DNA of 64,000 nt from Cognatundibacterium jejuense (GCF_014284255.1 NZ_JACOFV010000006.1:62001-126000), one strand, 5' to 3'. Numbered from the stretch's first letter, positions 26,885-39,519 are shown. Notes: generated from the sequence alone by a model not told the origin. Translations and numbers: made by a program.

Positions 26885-28918
26885 CTAGATGTCAACAGGA
26901 TCAATCTCCACCGACCATTTGACCCGACTTTTTAACGATCGGAGGGTTACGATCCATTCTTTCACAAACGCTTGCAGCGCTGGTCTTGAAGCCGATTCAA
27001 CCAATAATTGCGCGCGATCAACATTGGCGATGCGCGTCATGGTCATCGGAATAGGGTCATTGATGGTAATCCCTATGTGGGTCTGGCATGCGGCTGCTTG
27101 TTGCAAAAATTCCAATGCTTGTTGCAATTCTTTTGCCTCTGCGCGGAGCAAAGCCTGGTACATAAATGGTGGTAATTGTGCTTGTTGTCGTTCTAGCAAA
27201 AGATCTTTTGCAAAGTCTTCGTAGTTGTGCGCCATCAAAGCATGATACAAAGGATGATCCGGGTAACGGGTTTGTACCAATACTTCAGACATGTTACCGC
27301 CCTCTTTTTGTGCCGTCCGCCCGGCACGTCCGGACACCTGCATCAATTGGGCAAACAAACGTTCGCTGGCGCGGTAGTCTTGCGAGAACAAAGCGGCGTC
27401 AGGGTTCAACGCGGCAACCAGCGTCAGGCGTTTAAAATCATGTCCTTTGGCAACCATCTGGGTGCCGATCAGGATATCCACATCACCATCGTGTACACGT
27501 TCAAACGCGGCGGCAGCGCTTCCTTTGAGTCGAGTTGAATCGGCATCAATCCGAAATACCTTAGCGTCAGGAAAGATTGCAGCCAGACTTTCTTCCATTC
27601 TTTGCGTACCACGACCTAAAGGTTGCAGATCAATATTGCCACAAGTCGGGCATGAACGCGGGATACGTTGTTCCAATCCACAGTGATGACAACGCAAACG
27701 ATGATCGCCTTTGTGTAAGACTAAGTTAGCTGTACATCGGGTACATTGGCTGATCCAGCCGCAAGCATCACAAGCGAGAACAGGGGCGTATCCACGCCGG
27801 TTCAAAAATAGAAGTGATTGCTCACCCTTCTCGAGACGTAGTTTTATTGAGGAAATCAAACGTGGGGTCAAACCATCGCTGGGTTTTTCGCGCTCCAGAT
27901 TAATGATTTTTACAACTGGTAAAACAGCATTCTTGACTGCCCGTTCACGCAGATTTAATTGGTGATAACGACCGCTTTGGGCTCCCTGCCAGCTTTCCAA
28001 GGACGGTGTAGCCGAACCCAATACGACAGGAATATTCAACTGACGCGCACGCCAGATCGCCAGATCGCGCGCGGAATAGCGCAACCCCTCCTGTTGCTTG
28101 TAAGAAGGGTCATGCTCTTCATCAACAATAATAAGTTTCAGATGCGGGATTGATGCCAGCATCGCCAGACGCGTGCCCAAGATAATGCGTGCCTGCCCCT
28201 GATGAGCGGCGAGCCAGTGCAATAATCGTTCGCCTTCCGCCATGCCGCTATGTAAGGTCGATAACATCACACCCGGGAACCGGGCTCTGATGTGTGACTC
28301 AAACTGTGGCGTCAAATTGATTTCAGGCACTAAAATGAGGATCTGACTTTGCTCATCACGTGCTAGTACTTTGGTTGCCGCTTGTAAGTAAACTTCGGTT
28401 TTTCCGCTCCCAGTCACACCAAATAGCAAATTGGCAGCGAAGCCGGGTGCACCCGTAATTTGATCGACTGCAGCTTGTTGTTCAGCGTTCAAATCTGGTT
28501 CTGCGGTCGGCTGAGTATCATTCGGAGCGCTTAATTTGGCTAATTTTTTTAAATTTCGCTGGAGAGAAACCGGTTTAATTGCCTTTAGGTTCTTTGGCAA
28601 CGCTGGCAATGCCACCTCGCCCAAAGGCCTTTGATAGTAATCGGCGGCAAATTGCACTAATGCCATCCAATCCGGCAACAAGGGTGTTAGCTCCGTCCGG
28701 ACGGTGATAACGTCTTTGATCTTATTTTCTGGGACGTCGGTGCTCTCACGAATATCAACAATGACACCAACCAATTCTTGACGTCCAAATGGAACGACAA
28801 GTAATTGCCCGATATAGGGAATGCTTGCCTTGTCAGTCGCGGTCGAAAGCACGCAACGGTAATCAAACAGTGTGTCAAGAGGAGTGTCGAGCGCGACACG
28901 AAGAAAAATAGCTTTCAC
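26885..28918 (-). CDS. priA: Primosomal protein N' (replication restart helicase PriA)
   Basis: 677 residues, starting at GTG. PriA binds stalled forks and reloads the replicative helicase. An N-terminal 3'-DNA-binding domain (VALDTPLDTLFDY) is followed by the helicase core with GVTGSGKTEVYL (Walker A), DEEHDPSYKQ (motif II) and GSATPSLES. Two zinc sites are made by CDACGWISQCTRC and CHHCGLEQRIPRSCPTCG. GTQMVAKGHDF and QVSGRAGR follow. It is somewhat shorter than E. coli PriA (732). The gene is monocistronic. Confidence 0.94.
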   Translation of the reverse strand: MKAIFLRVALDTPLDTLFDYRCVLSTATDKASIPYIGQLLVVPFGRQELVGVIVDIRESTDVPENKIKDVITVRTELTPLLPDWMALVQFAADYYQRPLGEVALPALPKNLKAIKPVSLQRNLKKLAKLSAPNDTQPTAEPDLNAEQQAAVDQITGAPGFAANLLFGVTGSGKTEVYLQAATKVLARDEQSQILILVPEINLTPQFESHIRARFPGVMLSTLHSGMAEGERLLHWLAAHQGQARIILGTRLAMLASIPHLKLIIVDEEHDPSYKQQEGLRYSARDLAIWRARQLNIPVVLGSATPSLESWQGAQSGRYHQLNLRERAVKNAVLPVVKIINLEREKPSDGLTPRLISSIKLRLEKGEQSLLFLNRRGYAPVLACDACGWISQCTRCTANLVLHKGDHRLRCHHCGLEQRIPRSCPTCGNIDLQPLGRGTQRMEESLAAIFPDAKVFRIDADSTRLKGSAAAAFERVHDGDVDILIGTQMVAKGHDFKRLTLVAALNPDAALFSQDYRASERLFAQLMQVSGRAGRTAQKEGGNMSEVLVQTRYPDHPLYHALMAHNYEDFAKDLLLERQQAQLPPFMYQALLRAEAKELQQALEFLQQAAACQTHIGITINDPIPMTMTRIANVDRAQLLVESASRPALQAFVKEWIVTLRSLKSRVKWSVEIDPVDI

Positions 28919-29447
28919 GGCCTAGTTTTTTGGCAATAAACAAGCGTAAACATTGATTTTATAAGGCCTTTTTGAGTTGTCCACAACTTCTGTGGATAAC
29001 TTTGTGGAGAAAGATCTATTGACATTGGTTTTTGTTAGTGTTTATGCGGGTCTTGGGCTAGAAGTGGTTCTACATCAAAATTTTAATGTCTTTTAAAATC
29101 AATGACTTACAAATATTCGTCGAATAAAAAAAAATATTTTTAAAGCTTTTTTACAACGCCCTGAATTTGTGCATAAGTAAGTAAAATCAGTGAAAGAAAT
29201 ATAAAAGTTATTAGCTATTATCCACTTGGTTTTCCACAGCTTTTCGGTTGGGAAGGCGCATAAATACGAGGTTGTGCATAGCAACATGACGCGTTGGCGC
29301 GGCAAATCAGTCATTGTCGTTTTGCCAGCACCAACGATATTCAAATTTTAATACTTTTATCCGGTTCTTTGATTATATGACGGGCAGCAGATTACCCTAA
29401 TCTGTGCATTTCAAATTATGTCATGCAACTTTATAGGGCAAGTCTGA
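28919..29447. other. AT-rich spacer with DnaA-box-like repeats, hemE-priA
   Basis: 529 bases without a credible gene. It holds TGTGGATAACTTTGTGGA at 28991-29008, which contains a perfect DnaA box (TGTGGATAA) and a second partial one. A TTGTCCACAA motif lies just before it, and a TTATCCACT plus TTTTCCACA pair lies near 29219-29238. An identical 18-base copy lies on the other side of hemE. The short frame at 29099-29344 has no ribosome-binding site or family likeness. Confidence 0.55.
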
Positions 29448-30533
29448 TCACTTATTACGCTGCTGACGGCTATATTCGTGCACGGTATCAACCAGAACAC
29501 TAACGGATTCTGGCGGCGTAAACTGGGAGATTCCATGTCCCAGATTGAACACATGGCCATGACCTGCGGTCGGCGTCCCATAGGCATCCAGGGTTTGTAT
29601 CACCTGCTGGCGGATTTGCTCCGGGTCAGCAAACAAGATCGCTGGATCTAGATTTCCTTGCAAGGCAACCTTGTCACCTACGCGGGAACGTGCTTGTCCC
29701 AGATTGACTGTCCAATCCAATCCTACTGCGTCAGCACCGATGGCAGCAATCTTCTCCAACCATAGGCCGCCACCTTTGGTGAAGACGATGGCGGGAATGC
29801 GTTTGCCGTCTTTTTCCTTTTGCAGCTTAGAAACGATGTCTTGCATATAGGATAAAGAAAATTCCTGATACGCAGCATCCGCCAATGCGCCGCCCCAACT
29901 ATCAAAAATCATCACTGCCTGTGCTCCGGCATCAATTTGTGAATTCAGATAACTAGCGACGGCATCCGCATTCACACGCAAAATGTGATGCATCAAATCT
30001 GGACGCTTGTACAGCATGGTCTTGACCTTATGGAACTCTTTCGAGCCCTGGCCTTCGACCATGTAGCATGCCAGCGTCCAAGGGCTGCCTGAGAAGCCAA
30101 TCAACGGTACGCGACCATCAAGCGCAGTGCGGATTTGCGTCACAGCATCAAACACATACTGCAGACTGCCTTCTTCCGGAACTTTTAAAGCCAAAATGTC
30201 TTTTTCGTCTTTTAATGGACGTTCAAATTTTGGCCCTTCGCCTTCTTCAAAATATAAACCCAAGCCCATAGCGTCTGGCACGGTCAGAATATCGGAAAAC
30301 AAAATCGCTGCATCTAATGCATAACGATCAATAGGTTGCAAAGTGACTTCCGTCGCGAACTGCGGATTTTTCGCCAGACTCATAAACGATCCGGCCCCTT
30401 TACGGGTCGCACGATACTCTGGCAGATAACGTCCGGCCTGGCGCATGAGCCACAATGGGGTGTAGTCGGTTTCTTCACGCATTAAAGCTTTAAGAAAGGT
30501 ATCGTTTTTCAGTGGCGAAAATTGGTGGCTCAT
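29448..30533 (-). CDS. hemE: Uroporphyrinogen decarboxylase
   Basis: 361 residues from the ATG at 30533. The family alignment ([20 protein letters not shown]) supports this over a GTG nine codons upstream. HemE removes four carboxyl groups from uroporphyrinogen III to give coproporphyrinogen III in haem synthesis. Signatures: [16 protein letters not shown] (family signature 1), [20 protein letters not shown] (signature 2), IFDSWGGAL and LQGNLDP. The conserved Arg and Asp ([11 protein letters not shown] and [12 protein letters not shown]) are present. It is monocistronic, with long AT-rich spacers at both ends. Confidence 0.95.
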   Translation of the reverse strand: MSHQFSPLKNDTFLKALMREETDYTPLWLMRQAGRYLPEYRATRKGAGSFMSLAKNPQFATEVTLQPIDRYALDAAILFSDILTVPDAMGLGLYFEEGEGPKFERPLKDEKDILALKVPEEGSLQYVFDAVTQIRTALDGRVPLIGFSGSPWTLACYMVEGQGSKEFHKVKTMLYKRPDLMHHILRVNADAVASYLNSQIDAGAQAVMIFDSWGGALADAAYQEFSLSYMQDIVSKLQKEKDGKRIPAIVFTKGGGLWLEKIAAIGADAVGLDWTVNLGQARSRVGDKVALQGNLDPAILFADPEQIRQQVIQTLDAYGTPTAGHGHVFNLGHGISQFTPPESVSVLVDTVHEYSRQQRNK

Positions 30534-31067
30534 GGGGGCTTTCAAAAAACTAAGGTTCACAGCAATGAATAAATATCATCGCAAATTTCGGATTAGTCGA
30601 CATTATCGCTTAAGCCGCAGGGATCAGCATCTGATCTTGCGCAAGTTGCGTTTAAGGCTGTGAATTTCTTTTGAATAACTGTGGATAACTTTGTGGATAG
30701 ATTTTCTTTATTTGAGGTTTACCTCGATTTTTTAATTACGTATGACAAGTTAACTTCCTAAGTCATTGATTTTATTATATATAAATATTCATAATCAGAA
30801 AGGTGCTTATTTTTATAAAAATAATGTACTTGACAGTTTGTGCATAAGTAATGATTTCAATTGGTGGTTTACGTTATTTATAATGCAAATGTATGGCCAA
30901 TACCACTTCAAGCTTGAGCAATGAGTTTCGCTATCTTTAGATAACATGCATCGATTGAATTAGCTTCTTCGCCCATTTTTTGTCAGCGATGTTTCTGGTT
31001 GCAGACCTCCCCAAATCGAGAGACCTGCAATCGGGTTGAATGTTAGCAAAAAGCACGCTTATTTTCG
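30534..31067. other. AT-rich spacer upstream of hemE with DnaA-box-like repeat
   Basis: 534 bases without a gene. At 30680-30697 it repeats the 18-base TGTGGATAACTTTGTGGA found at 28991-29008, here running on into a second near-box (TGTGGATAG, ending at 30700) and preceded by TTGAATAAC. Further on is very AT-rich DNA (30701-30900). No terminator for the PPK2 gene is evident from sequence alone. Confidence 0.55.
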
Positions 31068-31892
31068 TTATTCAACAATCAGTTTGCTATATTCGAGATT
31101 GCCGGGTGGATACTTGAGGTTAAGACTTGCAAGTCGTTCGTCAACAATACTGGCGATGACAAGATTTCTTTGGGTCTTAGAATCAGACGGCACCACGTAC
31201 CAGGGTGCTTCCCGGGTATCCGTCGCCGTTAAGGCTCTTTCATATGCGCGTTGGTAAGCTTCCCAATGCACACGTTCAGCCAGATCTTGCATATCAAATT
31301 TCCAATGTTTATCCGGATCGGCTAAACGTTCCTCAAGACGCTGTTTTTGTTCAGCATTGGAGATGTGGAGGAAAAATTTCAAAACGATGGTTCCCGTTTC
31401 GACCAACATGCGTTCGAAGTCACGGATATGCACATAACGACGTTCGCATTCAGTGTCGTCAATCCAGCCATGCACTTTGCTGATCAGTACATCTTCATAA
31501 TGGCTGCGATTAAAAATCACAATTTCGCCTTTACCTGGCACTTCTTTGTGAACACGCCATAAAAAGTCACGGTCTTTTTCAGCTTGGCTCGGCGCTTTAA
31601 ACGCCACGGTACGGGCACCCAAGGGATGGAGTTGACCAAAGACGCTTTTCACAGTTCCGTCTTTTCCCGACGTGTCCATGCCTTGCAAAATGACGAGAAG
31701 CTTGTGATCGTGATTGGCGGCAAAGACCTCTTGCAGCCCGGAAATTTGTTCAGCCAGCGCAGTGGTTTGTAATTTGTCAGCTTGTTTATCTTCCGATTTC
31801 TGACCAGTAGACGAACCGATTAGCTTACGGGAGGCATCAGCATCTTTTAGTTCGAATTTGGCTGGGACATGAAATAGTTCAGCGACGCTCAT
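31068..31892 (-). CDS. Polyphosphate kinase 2 family protein
   Basis: 274 residues. PPK2 enzymes transfer phosphate between polyphosphate and nucleotides. Seen: VILQGMDTSGKDGTVKSVFG (Walker A, about 67-85), FLWRVHKEVPGKGEIVIFNR (with the catalytic Arg) and RSHYEDVL (Walker B region), followed by KFFLHISNAEQKQRL (lid). Substrate class (AMP, ADP or GDP) cannot be fixed by eye. It lies only three bases downstream of the CoA-binding gene, so they share a transcript. The unit sits just downstream of the ATP synthase operon, separated from it by a terminator. Confidence 0.9.
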   Translation of the reverse strand: MSVAELFHVPAKFELKDADASRKLIGSSTGQKSEDKQADKLQTTALAEQISGLQEVFAANHDHKLLVILQGMDTSGKDGTVKSVFGQLHPLGARTVAFKAPSQAEKDRDFLWRVHKEVPGKGEIVIFNRSHYEDVLISKVHGWIDDTECERRYVHIRDFERMLVETGTIVLKFFLHISNAEQKQRLEERLADPDKHWKFDMQDLAERVHWEAYQRAYERALTATDTREAPWYVVPSDSKTQRNLVIASIVDERLASLNLKYPPGNLEYSKLIVE

Positions 31893-31895
31893 GGT

Positions 31896-32360
31896 TTATT
31901 GACTTTCGGTGTAGGTGTTTATATTCACAAGAAGCCGCTGGTGTTCTATTTTCAGACAGCGATCCATAACAACGATTAACCCAGCCTCATGCGCTGATCG
32001 GGCAGCGTCAATATTCACTATACCGGACTGCATCCACAGACAGCGCGCGCCGATCTGTATCGCAGCTTGGGCAATCGGTGGAATGTCGTCTGCGCTGCGG
32101 AAACAATCAACGATGTCGATATGGTGGTGCTGTTGTGCTTCTGCCAGATCGGCATAACAGCGTTCCGACAAAATCATTTTTCCTGCTTCGCGTGGGTTGA
32201 TGGGAATAATGCGGTAGCCGTGCGCTTGCATATCGGCCGCGACGGAATAACTGGCACGGTGTATTTTGGGCGACAAACCGACCACGGCGATAGTTTTACT
32301 TTTTCGAAGCAAGTCCGCTATGTCTGCCATAGGTTGGTCAAAAATGGCTGATGCGTGCAT
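31896..32360 (-). CDS. CoA-binding protein, YccU type
   Basis: 154 residues with a Rossmann fold: KTIAVVGLSPKIHRASYSVA (about 26-45; the glycine motif is VVGLSP), then HGYRIIPINPREAG and MQSGIVNIDAAR. It is homologous to the CoA-binding domain of succinyl-CoA synthetase and to YccU. Its function is unclear; some relatives take part in redox sensing. It is the first gene of a two-gene unit with the PPK2 gene. Confidence 0.85.
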   Translation of the reverse strand: MHASAIFDQPMADIADLLRKSKTIAVVGLSPKIHRASYSVAADMQAHGYRIIPINPREAGKMILSERCYADLAEAQQHHHIDIVDCFRSADDIPPIAQAAIQIGARCLWMQSGIVNIDAARSAHEAGLIVVMDRCLKIEHQRLLVNINTYTESQ

Positions 32361-32374
32361 TAATCACCCTCATA

Positions 32375-32404
32375 AAACAAAAAGACAGCCGGAGCTGCCT
32401 TTTT
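32375..32404 (-). terminator. Rho-independent terminator of the atp operon
   Basis: Read on the minus strand, AAAAGGCAGC, loop TCCG, GCTGTCTTTT, with one G-T pair, then a T-rich stretch. It lies 38 bases after the atpC stop and just before the CoA-binding gene start at 32360. It is symmetric enough to work in both directions. Confidence 0.88.
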
Positions 32405-32441
32405 ATTGTACTGCTTTCGTCGCGTCAATGACGACAACGAA

Positions 32442-32864
32442 TTAACGCTTTTGACGCAATTTGTTAATCGCTGCCAATTGGGCGATCGCGGTTGCCAATT
32501 CAGCCTGCGCTTGCGCATAGTCGATGGTGGAATCGCGATTAACCAAAGCTTGTTCAGCCAATTTCTTAGCTTCAGTCGCTTTAGCTTCGTCCAGGTCGTG
32601 GCCACGAATCGCGGTATCAGCCAAAACAGTCACTCCGTCTGGTTGCACTTCCAGCAAACCGCCAGCAACGAAAACGAATACGTCTTCAGACTGACCAGCC
32701 ACTTTGATGCGCACCGCACCCGGTTTGATACGGGTTATCAGTGGAGTATGTTTTGGATAGATACCCAATTCACCAGCCTCACCCGGCAACGCGACGAATT
32801 CAGCTTCACCAGAAAAAATCAATTCTTCTGCTGAAACTACGTCAACGTGAATAGTGTGTGCCAT
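32442..32864 (-). CDS. atpC: ATP synthase epsilon subunit
   Basis: 140 residues: a beta-sandwich N-domain ([39 protein letters not shown]) and a C-terminal helical hairpin rich in Ala and Gln ([20 protein letters not shown]). It is the regulatory subunit of F1, coupling rotation and inhibiting hydrolysis. It is the last gene of the atp operon, 71 bases after atpD, and is followed by a terminator. Confidence 0.95.
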   Translation of the reverse strand: MAHTIHVDVVSAEELIFSGEAEFVALPGEAGELGIYPKHTPLITRIKPGAVRIKVAGQSEDVFVFVAGGLLEVQPDGVTVLADTAIRGHDLDEAKATEAKKLAEQALVNRDSTIDYAQAQAELATAIAQLAAINKLRQKR

Positions 32865-32935
32865 GTTGGACCCTTTTTGTTCGCTTGAAAAAGCTCTTGC
32901 TGCGACGTTGCCGCCGCAGCGCTAGTGCTTAAGAA

Positions 32936-34360
<1,425 letters not shown>

Positions 34361-34369
34361 TTATACAGT

Positions 34370-35239
34370 TTAGACCGCTGCCGCGCCGGCGACGATCTCG
34401 GAGAGCTCTTTGGTAATGGCAGCTTGACGGGTTTTGTTATAAACCAGTTTCAACTCACCAATGACGTTACCTGCGTTATCACTTGCTGATTTCATCGCCA
34501 CCATACGGGCCGACTGTTCAGACGCCATGTTTTCAGCCACTGCTTGGAAAATCAGCGCTTCTACATAACGGATCAGCAATTCATCAATCACCGTATTTGC
34601 ATCTGGTTCATAGATGTAATCCCAGGAATGGGAAGACTTATCTACCGCCAGGCGATCCGCTGTCAGAGGCAATAATTGCTCCATCACCGGTTCTTGCTTC
34701 ATGGTGTTAATAAACTTGGTATAACTCAAGTAAACCGCGTCGAGTTTGCCTTCCTGATAGGCATCCAGCAAAACTTTGACTGGGCCAATCAATTTATCGA
34801 GGTGCGGAGCGTCGCCCAATTGCACTGCATGGGAAACCACCTCTGCGCCAATACGATTCAGGAAGCCTAAACCTTTATTACCAATTGCGACCGCTTCTAC
34901 TTTTGAACCCTTACCTTCGAGTTCACGCAATTTGTTGGTGACCAAACGTAACACGTTGGTGTTCAAGCCACCGCACAACCCTTTATCTGTCGTCACAACG
35001 ATCACTCCGACCTTCTTGGAGTGATCTTGTTGAACCATGAAAGGATGCGTGTACTCTGGGTTGGCTTGCGACAAGTTAGCAGCGATGTTACGAATCTTTT
35101 CACTGTACGGACGAGCCGCACGCATCCGGTCTTGCGCTTTACGCATTTTGGACGCAGCGACCATTTCCATCGCTTTCGTGATTTTCTTCGTATTTTCTAC
35201 GCTTTTAATCTTGCCACGTATCTCTTTGCCTGCAGCCAT
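34370..35239 (-). CDS. atpG: ATP synthase gamma subunit
   Basis: 289 residues. It is the central shaft of F1. N-terminal helix [20 protein letters not shown] with the conserved [11 protein letters not shown], the middle Rossmann-like domain ([13 protein letters not shown]) and the C-terminal helix [41 protein letters not shown] are all present. It follows atpA by 29 bases. Confidence 0.97.
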   Translation of the reverse strand: MAAGKEIRGKIKSVENTKKITKAMEMVAASKMRKAQDRMRAARPYSEKIRNIAANLSQANPEYTHPFMVQQDHSKKVGVIVVTTDKGLCGGLNTNVLRLVTNKLRELEGKGSKVEAVAIGNKGLGFLNRIGAEVVSHAVQLGDAPHLDKLIGPVKVLLDAYQEGKLDAVYLSYTKFINTMKQEPVMEQLLPLTADRLAVDKSSHSWDYIYEPDANTVIDELLIRYVEALIFQAVAENMASEQSARMVAMKSASDNAGNVIGELKLVYNKTRQAAITKELSEIVAGAAAV

Positions 35240-35268
35240 GAGTATTGACTCCTTCTAGCTACAGTAAA

Positions 35269-36810
35269 TTAATAGGCGCCGGATTTTTTGAAATCAGCAA
35301 TTGCGGCAGCCATGGCAGCTTCGCCATCTTTGTCCAGTTGCTTGGTTTCTTCGATCTTTTGCAACAAAGCAGCATGGCTTGTTTTCATGAAGTTGTGTAC
35401 GCCAGCTTCAAAAGCCAATACTTGCTTAACAGGTACATCATCCAGGAAGCCTTTGTTCACGGAGAACAAAGTGACAGCCATCAAAGAGATAGACAATGGT
35501 GCGTACTGAGCTTGTTTCAGCAATTCAGTAACACGGGCACCACGATCCAGCTGCTTGCGGGTTGCTTCGTCGAGGTCAGATGCGAACTGAGCAAACGCTG
35601 CCAATTCACGATACTGCGCCAAGTCAGTACGAATACCACCGGACAAGTTTTTGATAACTTTAGTCTGCGCTGCACCACCAACACGGGAAACCGAGATACC
35701 AGCGTTAATCGCTGGACGGATACCGGCGTTGAACAGGGAAGTTTCCAAGAAGATCTGACCGTCGGTAATCGAAATTACGTTAGTTGGAACGAATGCGGAA
35801 ACGTCACCAGCTTGAGTTTCAATGATAGGCAATGCTGTCAGAGAACCTGTTTTACCTTTAACTTCACCTTTGGTGAATGCTTCAACATAGTCTGGGTTCA
35901 CGCGCGCTGCACGTTCCAACAAACGGGAGTGCAGGTAGAACACGTCACCTGGGTAAGCTTCGCGGCCTGGTGGGCGGCGCAACAACAGGGAAACCTGACG
36001 GTAAGCCACAGCTTGTTTAGACAAATCATCATAGATGATCAGTGCATCTTCACCGCGGTCACGGAAGTATTCGCCCATCGCGCAACCGGAGTAAGCGGAT
36101 ACGTATTGCATCGCTGCAGATTCAGCAGCAGTTGCAGCAACAACGATGGTGTATTCCATGGCGCCGTGGGCTTCGAGAGCGCGCACAACGTTTTTAACGG
36201 AAGAAGCCTTTTGACCGATCGCAACATAGATACATGTTACGTTTTGGCCTTTTTGGCTGATCACCGCATCAATCGCTACCGCTGTTTTACCAGTTTGACG
36301 ATCGCCAATGATCAATTCACGCTGACCGCGGCCAACTGGTACCATCGCGTCGATAGACTTGATACCTGTTTGCAGTGGTTCAGAAACGGATTGACGAGCA
36401 ATAACGCCTGGAGCGATTTTTTCGATTGGTGCAGTCAATTTAGCATTGATTGGACCTTTGCCATCGATAGGCTGACCCAGCGCGTTAACAACACGACCGC
36501 GCAGTTCAGGACCGATAGGCACTTCCAGAATACGACCAGTACATTTCACTGTGTCGCCTTCGGAGATGTGTTCGTAGTCACCGAGAATAACGGCGCCAAC
36601 GGAATCACGTTCCAGGTTCAATGCCAGACCAAATGTGTTGCCTGGGAATTCCAGCATCTCACCTTGCATCGCGTCAGACAGACCGTGGATGCGGCAGATA
36701 CCGTCGGTAACGGAAATAACCGTACCTTGATTACGAATCTCAGCTGTGTCGCCAAGGCCTTGAATCCGGCTCTTGATCAACTCGCTGATTTCAGATGGGT
36801 TGAGTTGCAT
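35269..36810 (-). CDS. atpA: ATP synthase alpha subunit
   Basis: 513 residues, normal length. It is the non-catalytic nucleotide-binding subunit of F1. Starts [19 protein letters not shown]. Walker [16 protein letters not shown] (about 169-183) is intact, as is [20 protein letters not shown] with the arginine finger in [11 protein letters not shown]. The opposite strand has a stop-free frame along the whole gene, which I read as a codon-usage shadow (see rejected list). Confidence 0.97.
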   Translation of the reverse strand: MQLNPSEISELIKSRIQGLGDTAEIRNQGTVISVTDGICRIHGLSDAMQGEMLEFPGNTFGLALNLERDSVGAVILGDYEHISEGDTVKCTGRILEVPIGPELRGRVVNALGQPIDGKGPINAKLTAPIEKIAPGVIARQSVSEPLQTGIKSIDAMVPVGRGQRELIIGDRQTGKTAVAIDAVISQKGQNVTCIYVAIGQKASSVKNVVRALEAHGAMEYTIVVAATAAESAAMQYVSAYSGCAMGEYFRDRGEDALIIYDDLSKQAVAYRQVSLLLRRPPGREAYPGDVFYLHSRLLERAARVNPDYVEAFTKGEVKGKTGSLTALPIIETQAGDVSAFVPTNVISITDGQIFLETSLFNAGIRPAINAGISVSRVGGAAQTKVIKNLSGGIRTDLAQYRELAAFAQFASDLDEATRKQLDRGARVTELLKQAQYAPLSISLMAVTLFSVNKGFLDDVPVKQVLAFEAGVHNFMKTSHAALLQKIEETKQLDKDGEAAMAAAIADFKKSGAY

Positions 36811-36836
36811 ACTAACTCCTAATATTTATTACGTTC

Positions 36837-37370
36837 TTACGCGGTCAGGGCTACGTGCATTTTTTGCAGCTTAGCGCGAACCGACGTGTCAAGCACCTGA
36901 TCACCAACCACGATACGCACACCACCGATCAAAGCAGAATCTACTTTCACGGTAGGATGCAGTTTGCGGCCAAATTTCTTTTCCAATGTCACTGCCAGAT
37001 CGCTTAACTGGGCTGCAGACAGTTCAAAAGCACTTGTTACTTCAGCATCTGCAGCGCCGTCGAAGGCGTTTTTCAGAGCGTGAAATTGGAAAGCGATTTC
37101 AGGCAGCAAAGTCAGGCGATCATAGTCAGCGAGCGTCGCTACGAAGTTTTTGGCTTCAGTAGTCACTGGCGATTTGAGCGCAGACAGGAAAATCTCAGCT
37201 TTTTGAGAAGCCGAGACTTTTGGGTTGTGTGCAAGAGCTTGTACATCGGAATTCGCACCCACATGACCCATTTCAGTGACCAGTTCCGACCAGGCGGACA
37301 GGTTACCGGTTTGGGCAACACGGAATAGCGCTTCAGCGTAAGGACGAGCGATCGTTGCGAGTTCGGCCAT
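36837..37370 (-). CDS. atpH: ATP synthase delta subunit
   Basis: 177 residues. It holds the stator to the top of F1. Seen: [16 protein letters not shown] at the start and [20 protein letters not shown], ending [12 protein letters not shown] at the end, both hallmarks of the OSCP/delta family. It begins two bases after atpF ends and lies 26 bases before atpA, so translation is probably coupled. Confidence 0.95.
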   Translation of the reverse strand: MAELATIARPYAEALFRVAQTGNLSAWSELVTEMGHVGANSDVQALAHNPKVSASQKAEIFLSALKSPVTTEAKNFVATLADYDRLTLLPEIAFQFHALKNAFDGAADAEVTSAFELSAAQLSDLAVTLEKKFGRKLHPTVKVDSALIGGVRIVVGDQVLDTSVRAKLQKMHVALTA

Positions 37371-37372
37371 GA

Positions 37373-37843
37373 TTACAGCTCGGTTTTCAGTTGAGTCAAC
37401 AAATCTGCGTGAGCGGATGCGTTGATTTCACGTTTCAGAATTTGTTCTGCGCCTTTGACTGCTAATGTAGCAACCTGGTCGCGCAATTCTTCGCGTGCTT
37501 TAGTAACTTGATTTTCTGCGTCAGCCTGAGCAGCAGCGACGATGCGAGCAGCTTCAGTGGATGCAGTGTTCTTGGCTTCTTCGATGATCAATTGCGCGCG
37601 TTTTTCTGCGTCAATGATACGTTTTTGGCCTTCATCACGCGCACCAGCCAATTCAGCTTGCACACGCTTTTCAGCAGCTTGCATTTCAGCGCGGCCACGG
37701 TCGGCAGCTGCCAGTCCGTCAGCGATTTTCTTAGCGCGCTCATCGAGCGCGTTCATCAGTGGCGGCCACACAAACTTCATGGTGAACAATGCCAAGATGA
37801 AGAAAACCCCAAACTGAACAAACAAAGTTGAGTTAAGGTTCAC
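37373..37843 (-). CDS. atpF: ATP synthase b subunit
   Basis: 156 residues. An N-terminal membrane span ([20 protein letters not shown]) leads to [20 protein letters not shown] and a long charged helix (about 35-140) that forms the peripheral stalk. Only one b gene is present, so the stalk is a homodimer as in most proteobacteria. Confidence 0.96.
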   Translation of the reverse strand: MNLNSTLFVQFGVFFILALFTMKFVWPPLMNALDERAKKIADGLAAADRGRAEMQAAEKRVQAELAGARDEGQKRIIDAEKRAQLIIEEAKNTASTEAARIVAAAQADAENQVTKAREELRDQVATLAVKGAEQILKREINASAHADLLTQLKTEL

Positions 37844-37909
37844 GGTAATTCCTTATCTAGATGGATCAAGCCAGAAGCCAGCGACTTCCGGCACGAAAAG
37901 GAAAGACTA

Positions 37910-38161
<252 letters not shown>

Positions 38162-38241
38162 TTAAAAGTTAAAAATAATAAAAAGCTAAAACTAAAACCA
38201 AAAAACTAAAACTAAATCAACACTTACTACTTACTGCAATC

Positions 38242-39081
38242 TTAGTGATGTTCGTGCGCTTGACCGATATAGACCAGTGTCAACATCATGAAAATAAACG
38301 CTTGTAAGAACACAATCAGAATATGGAAGATCGCCCAGATGGAACCTGCAATCAGGTGACCTGCAACACCAAATACTGTTGCCATTGAACCCAACAAAGC
38401 GATCAACAAGAACAATAATTCGCCCGCAAACATGTTACCGAACAGTCGCATACCCAGGGATACAGTTTTTGCCGCGAATTCGATCAATTGCAGAATCAGG
38501 TTGAATGGCGCCATTTTGATACCGAATGGTGCGGAGATCAATTCGTGCAGGAAGCCACCCAAACCTTTGATTTTAACGCTGTAATACAGCATCAAAGCCA
38601 ATACGCCTAAAGAGATACCGATGGTACCGTTCAGATCGGACGTTGGTACCACACGGTGGTGCATGTCTGCCAAAGACTCAGGAGCAACACCCAAGCTTAC
38701 TAATAAACGGAACAAACCAGAGAACATATCAACTGGCAAGAAATCCAGTGAGTTCATTAAAGCAACCCAGATAAATACGGTCAGCGCCATCGGAGCGATG
38801 AACGAACGGTCACCATGAACGATGCCTTTAGATTGCTCTTCAACCATTTCAACCAGAATTTCGACCGCTGCCTGGAAACGACCAGGCACACCGGAAGTTG
38901 CCTTACGTGCAGCCAGCCACAGCACTAAGCTGCCGACGATACCGCACAGCACGGACCAAATAATGGTGTCGTAATTTAAGATGGAAAAATCAACGATTTT
39001 ATCTTGGTGATGTGTCGATAAATGTCCTAAGTGATGGACAATATATTCTGACGCTGTTGGTGCGTTCTCGGTTGCGCTCAT
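38242..39081 (-). CDS. atpB: ATP synthase a subunit
   Basis: 279 residues, membrane protein of Fo. It has a His-rich N-terminus ([13 protein letters not shown]), the essential Arg in [20 protein letters not shown], and [24 protein letters not shown] stretch in the C-terminal half. It overlaps atpI by four bases (ATGA type). It forms the half-channels for protons next to the c ring. Confidence 0.96.
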   Translation of the reverse strand: MSATENAPTASEYIVHHLGHLSTHHQDKIVDFSILNYDTIIWSVLCGIVGSLVLWLAARKATSGVPGRFQAAVEILVEMVEEQSKGIVHGDRSFIAPMALTVFIWVALMNSLDFLPVDMFSGLFRLLVSLGVAPESLADMHHRVVPTSDLNGTIGISLGVLALMLYYSVKIKGLGGFLHELISAPFGIKMAPFNLILQLIEFAAKTVSLGMRLFGNMFAGELLFLLIALLGSMATVFGVAGHLIAGSIWAIFHILIVFLQAFIFMMLTLVYIGQAHEHH

Positions 39082-39461
39082 GGTCGTTGTCTAAAGAGTA
39101 AAATGAAATAACTTTTCAGTACTACGATGAAGGCGATCAAAAAAGCCGGCCAGTTGACATCGTGGTACAAGGTAACAACTGCACCCATCAGGGCAATTGT
39201 TAATCCAATCTTGATAAATTCACCGATGAAAAAACTCATCGGGTTGGCTCCTCCAGGCTTTCGGGCGCTCATCGTCAGGCGCAACGCGAAAAAAGCGTTT
39301 GGAATTGCACAGCACAGTCCGCCTAACAAGGCTGAAAATGCTAAAGAAATCGTCCCAAATACACCAGCAACTAGCGCGACGACCAGAGCTGCCACCATTT
39401 GCAGCAGTACGATACGCGCCATGCTTTCCTCACTTAATTTATAGATCTTGCTCGAATTCAC
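39078..39461 (-). CDS. atpI: ATP synthase protein I
   Basis: 127 residues from a GTG with GAGG upstream. An ATG at 39422 with a GAGGA site would give 114 residues and is an equally good start. Four membrane spans: [60 protein letters not shown] and [19 protein letters not shown]. AtpI helps assemble the c ring and may take up Mg. It is the first gene of the operon. Confidence 0.9.
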   Translation of the reverse strand: MNSSKIYKLSEESMARIVLLQMVAALVVALVAGVFGTISLAFSALLGGLCCAIPNAFFALRLTMSARKPGGANPMSFFIGEFIKIGLTIALMGAVVTLYHDVNWPAFLIAFIVVLKSYFILLFRQRP

Positions 39462-39519
39462 CGCATTTGCCTCGAAATATTATCGGGCAGCGTAAATCCT
39501 TGCCTATCAAAACCACGGA

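Noticed and set aside
29099-29344. A possible 81-residue gene between priA and hemE
   Set aside because: No ribosome-binding site, no similarity, and it lies in AT-rich spacer that seems regulatory.
28919-31067. The hemE-flanking spacers as the chromosomal origin
   Set aside because: DnaA-box-like repeats are suggestive, but no dnaA-dnaN, no clear unwinding element and no skew measurement are available. I report the repeats but do not call an origin.
35245-36822. A 525-codon stop-free frame on the plus strand along atpA
   Set aside because: It mirrors atpA nearly exactly, has low-complexity composition rich in Gln, Cys, Phe and His, and no family likeness. It is a codon-usage shadow.
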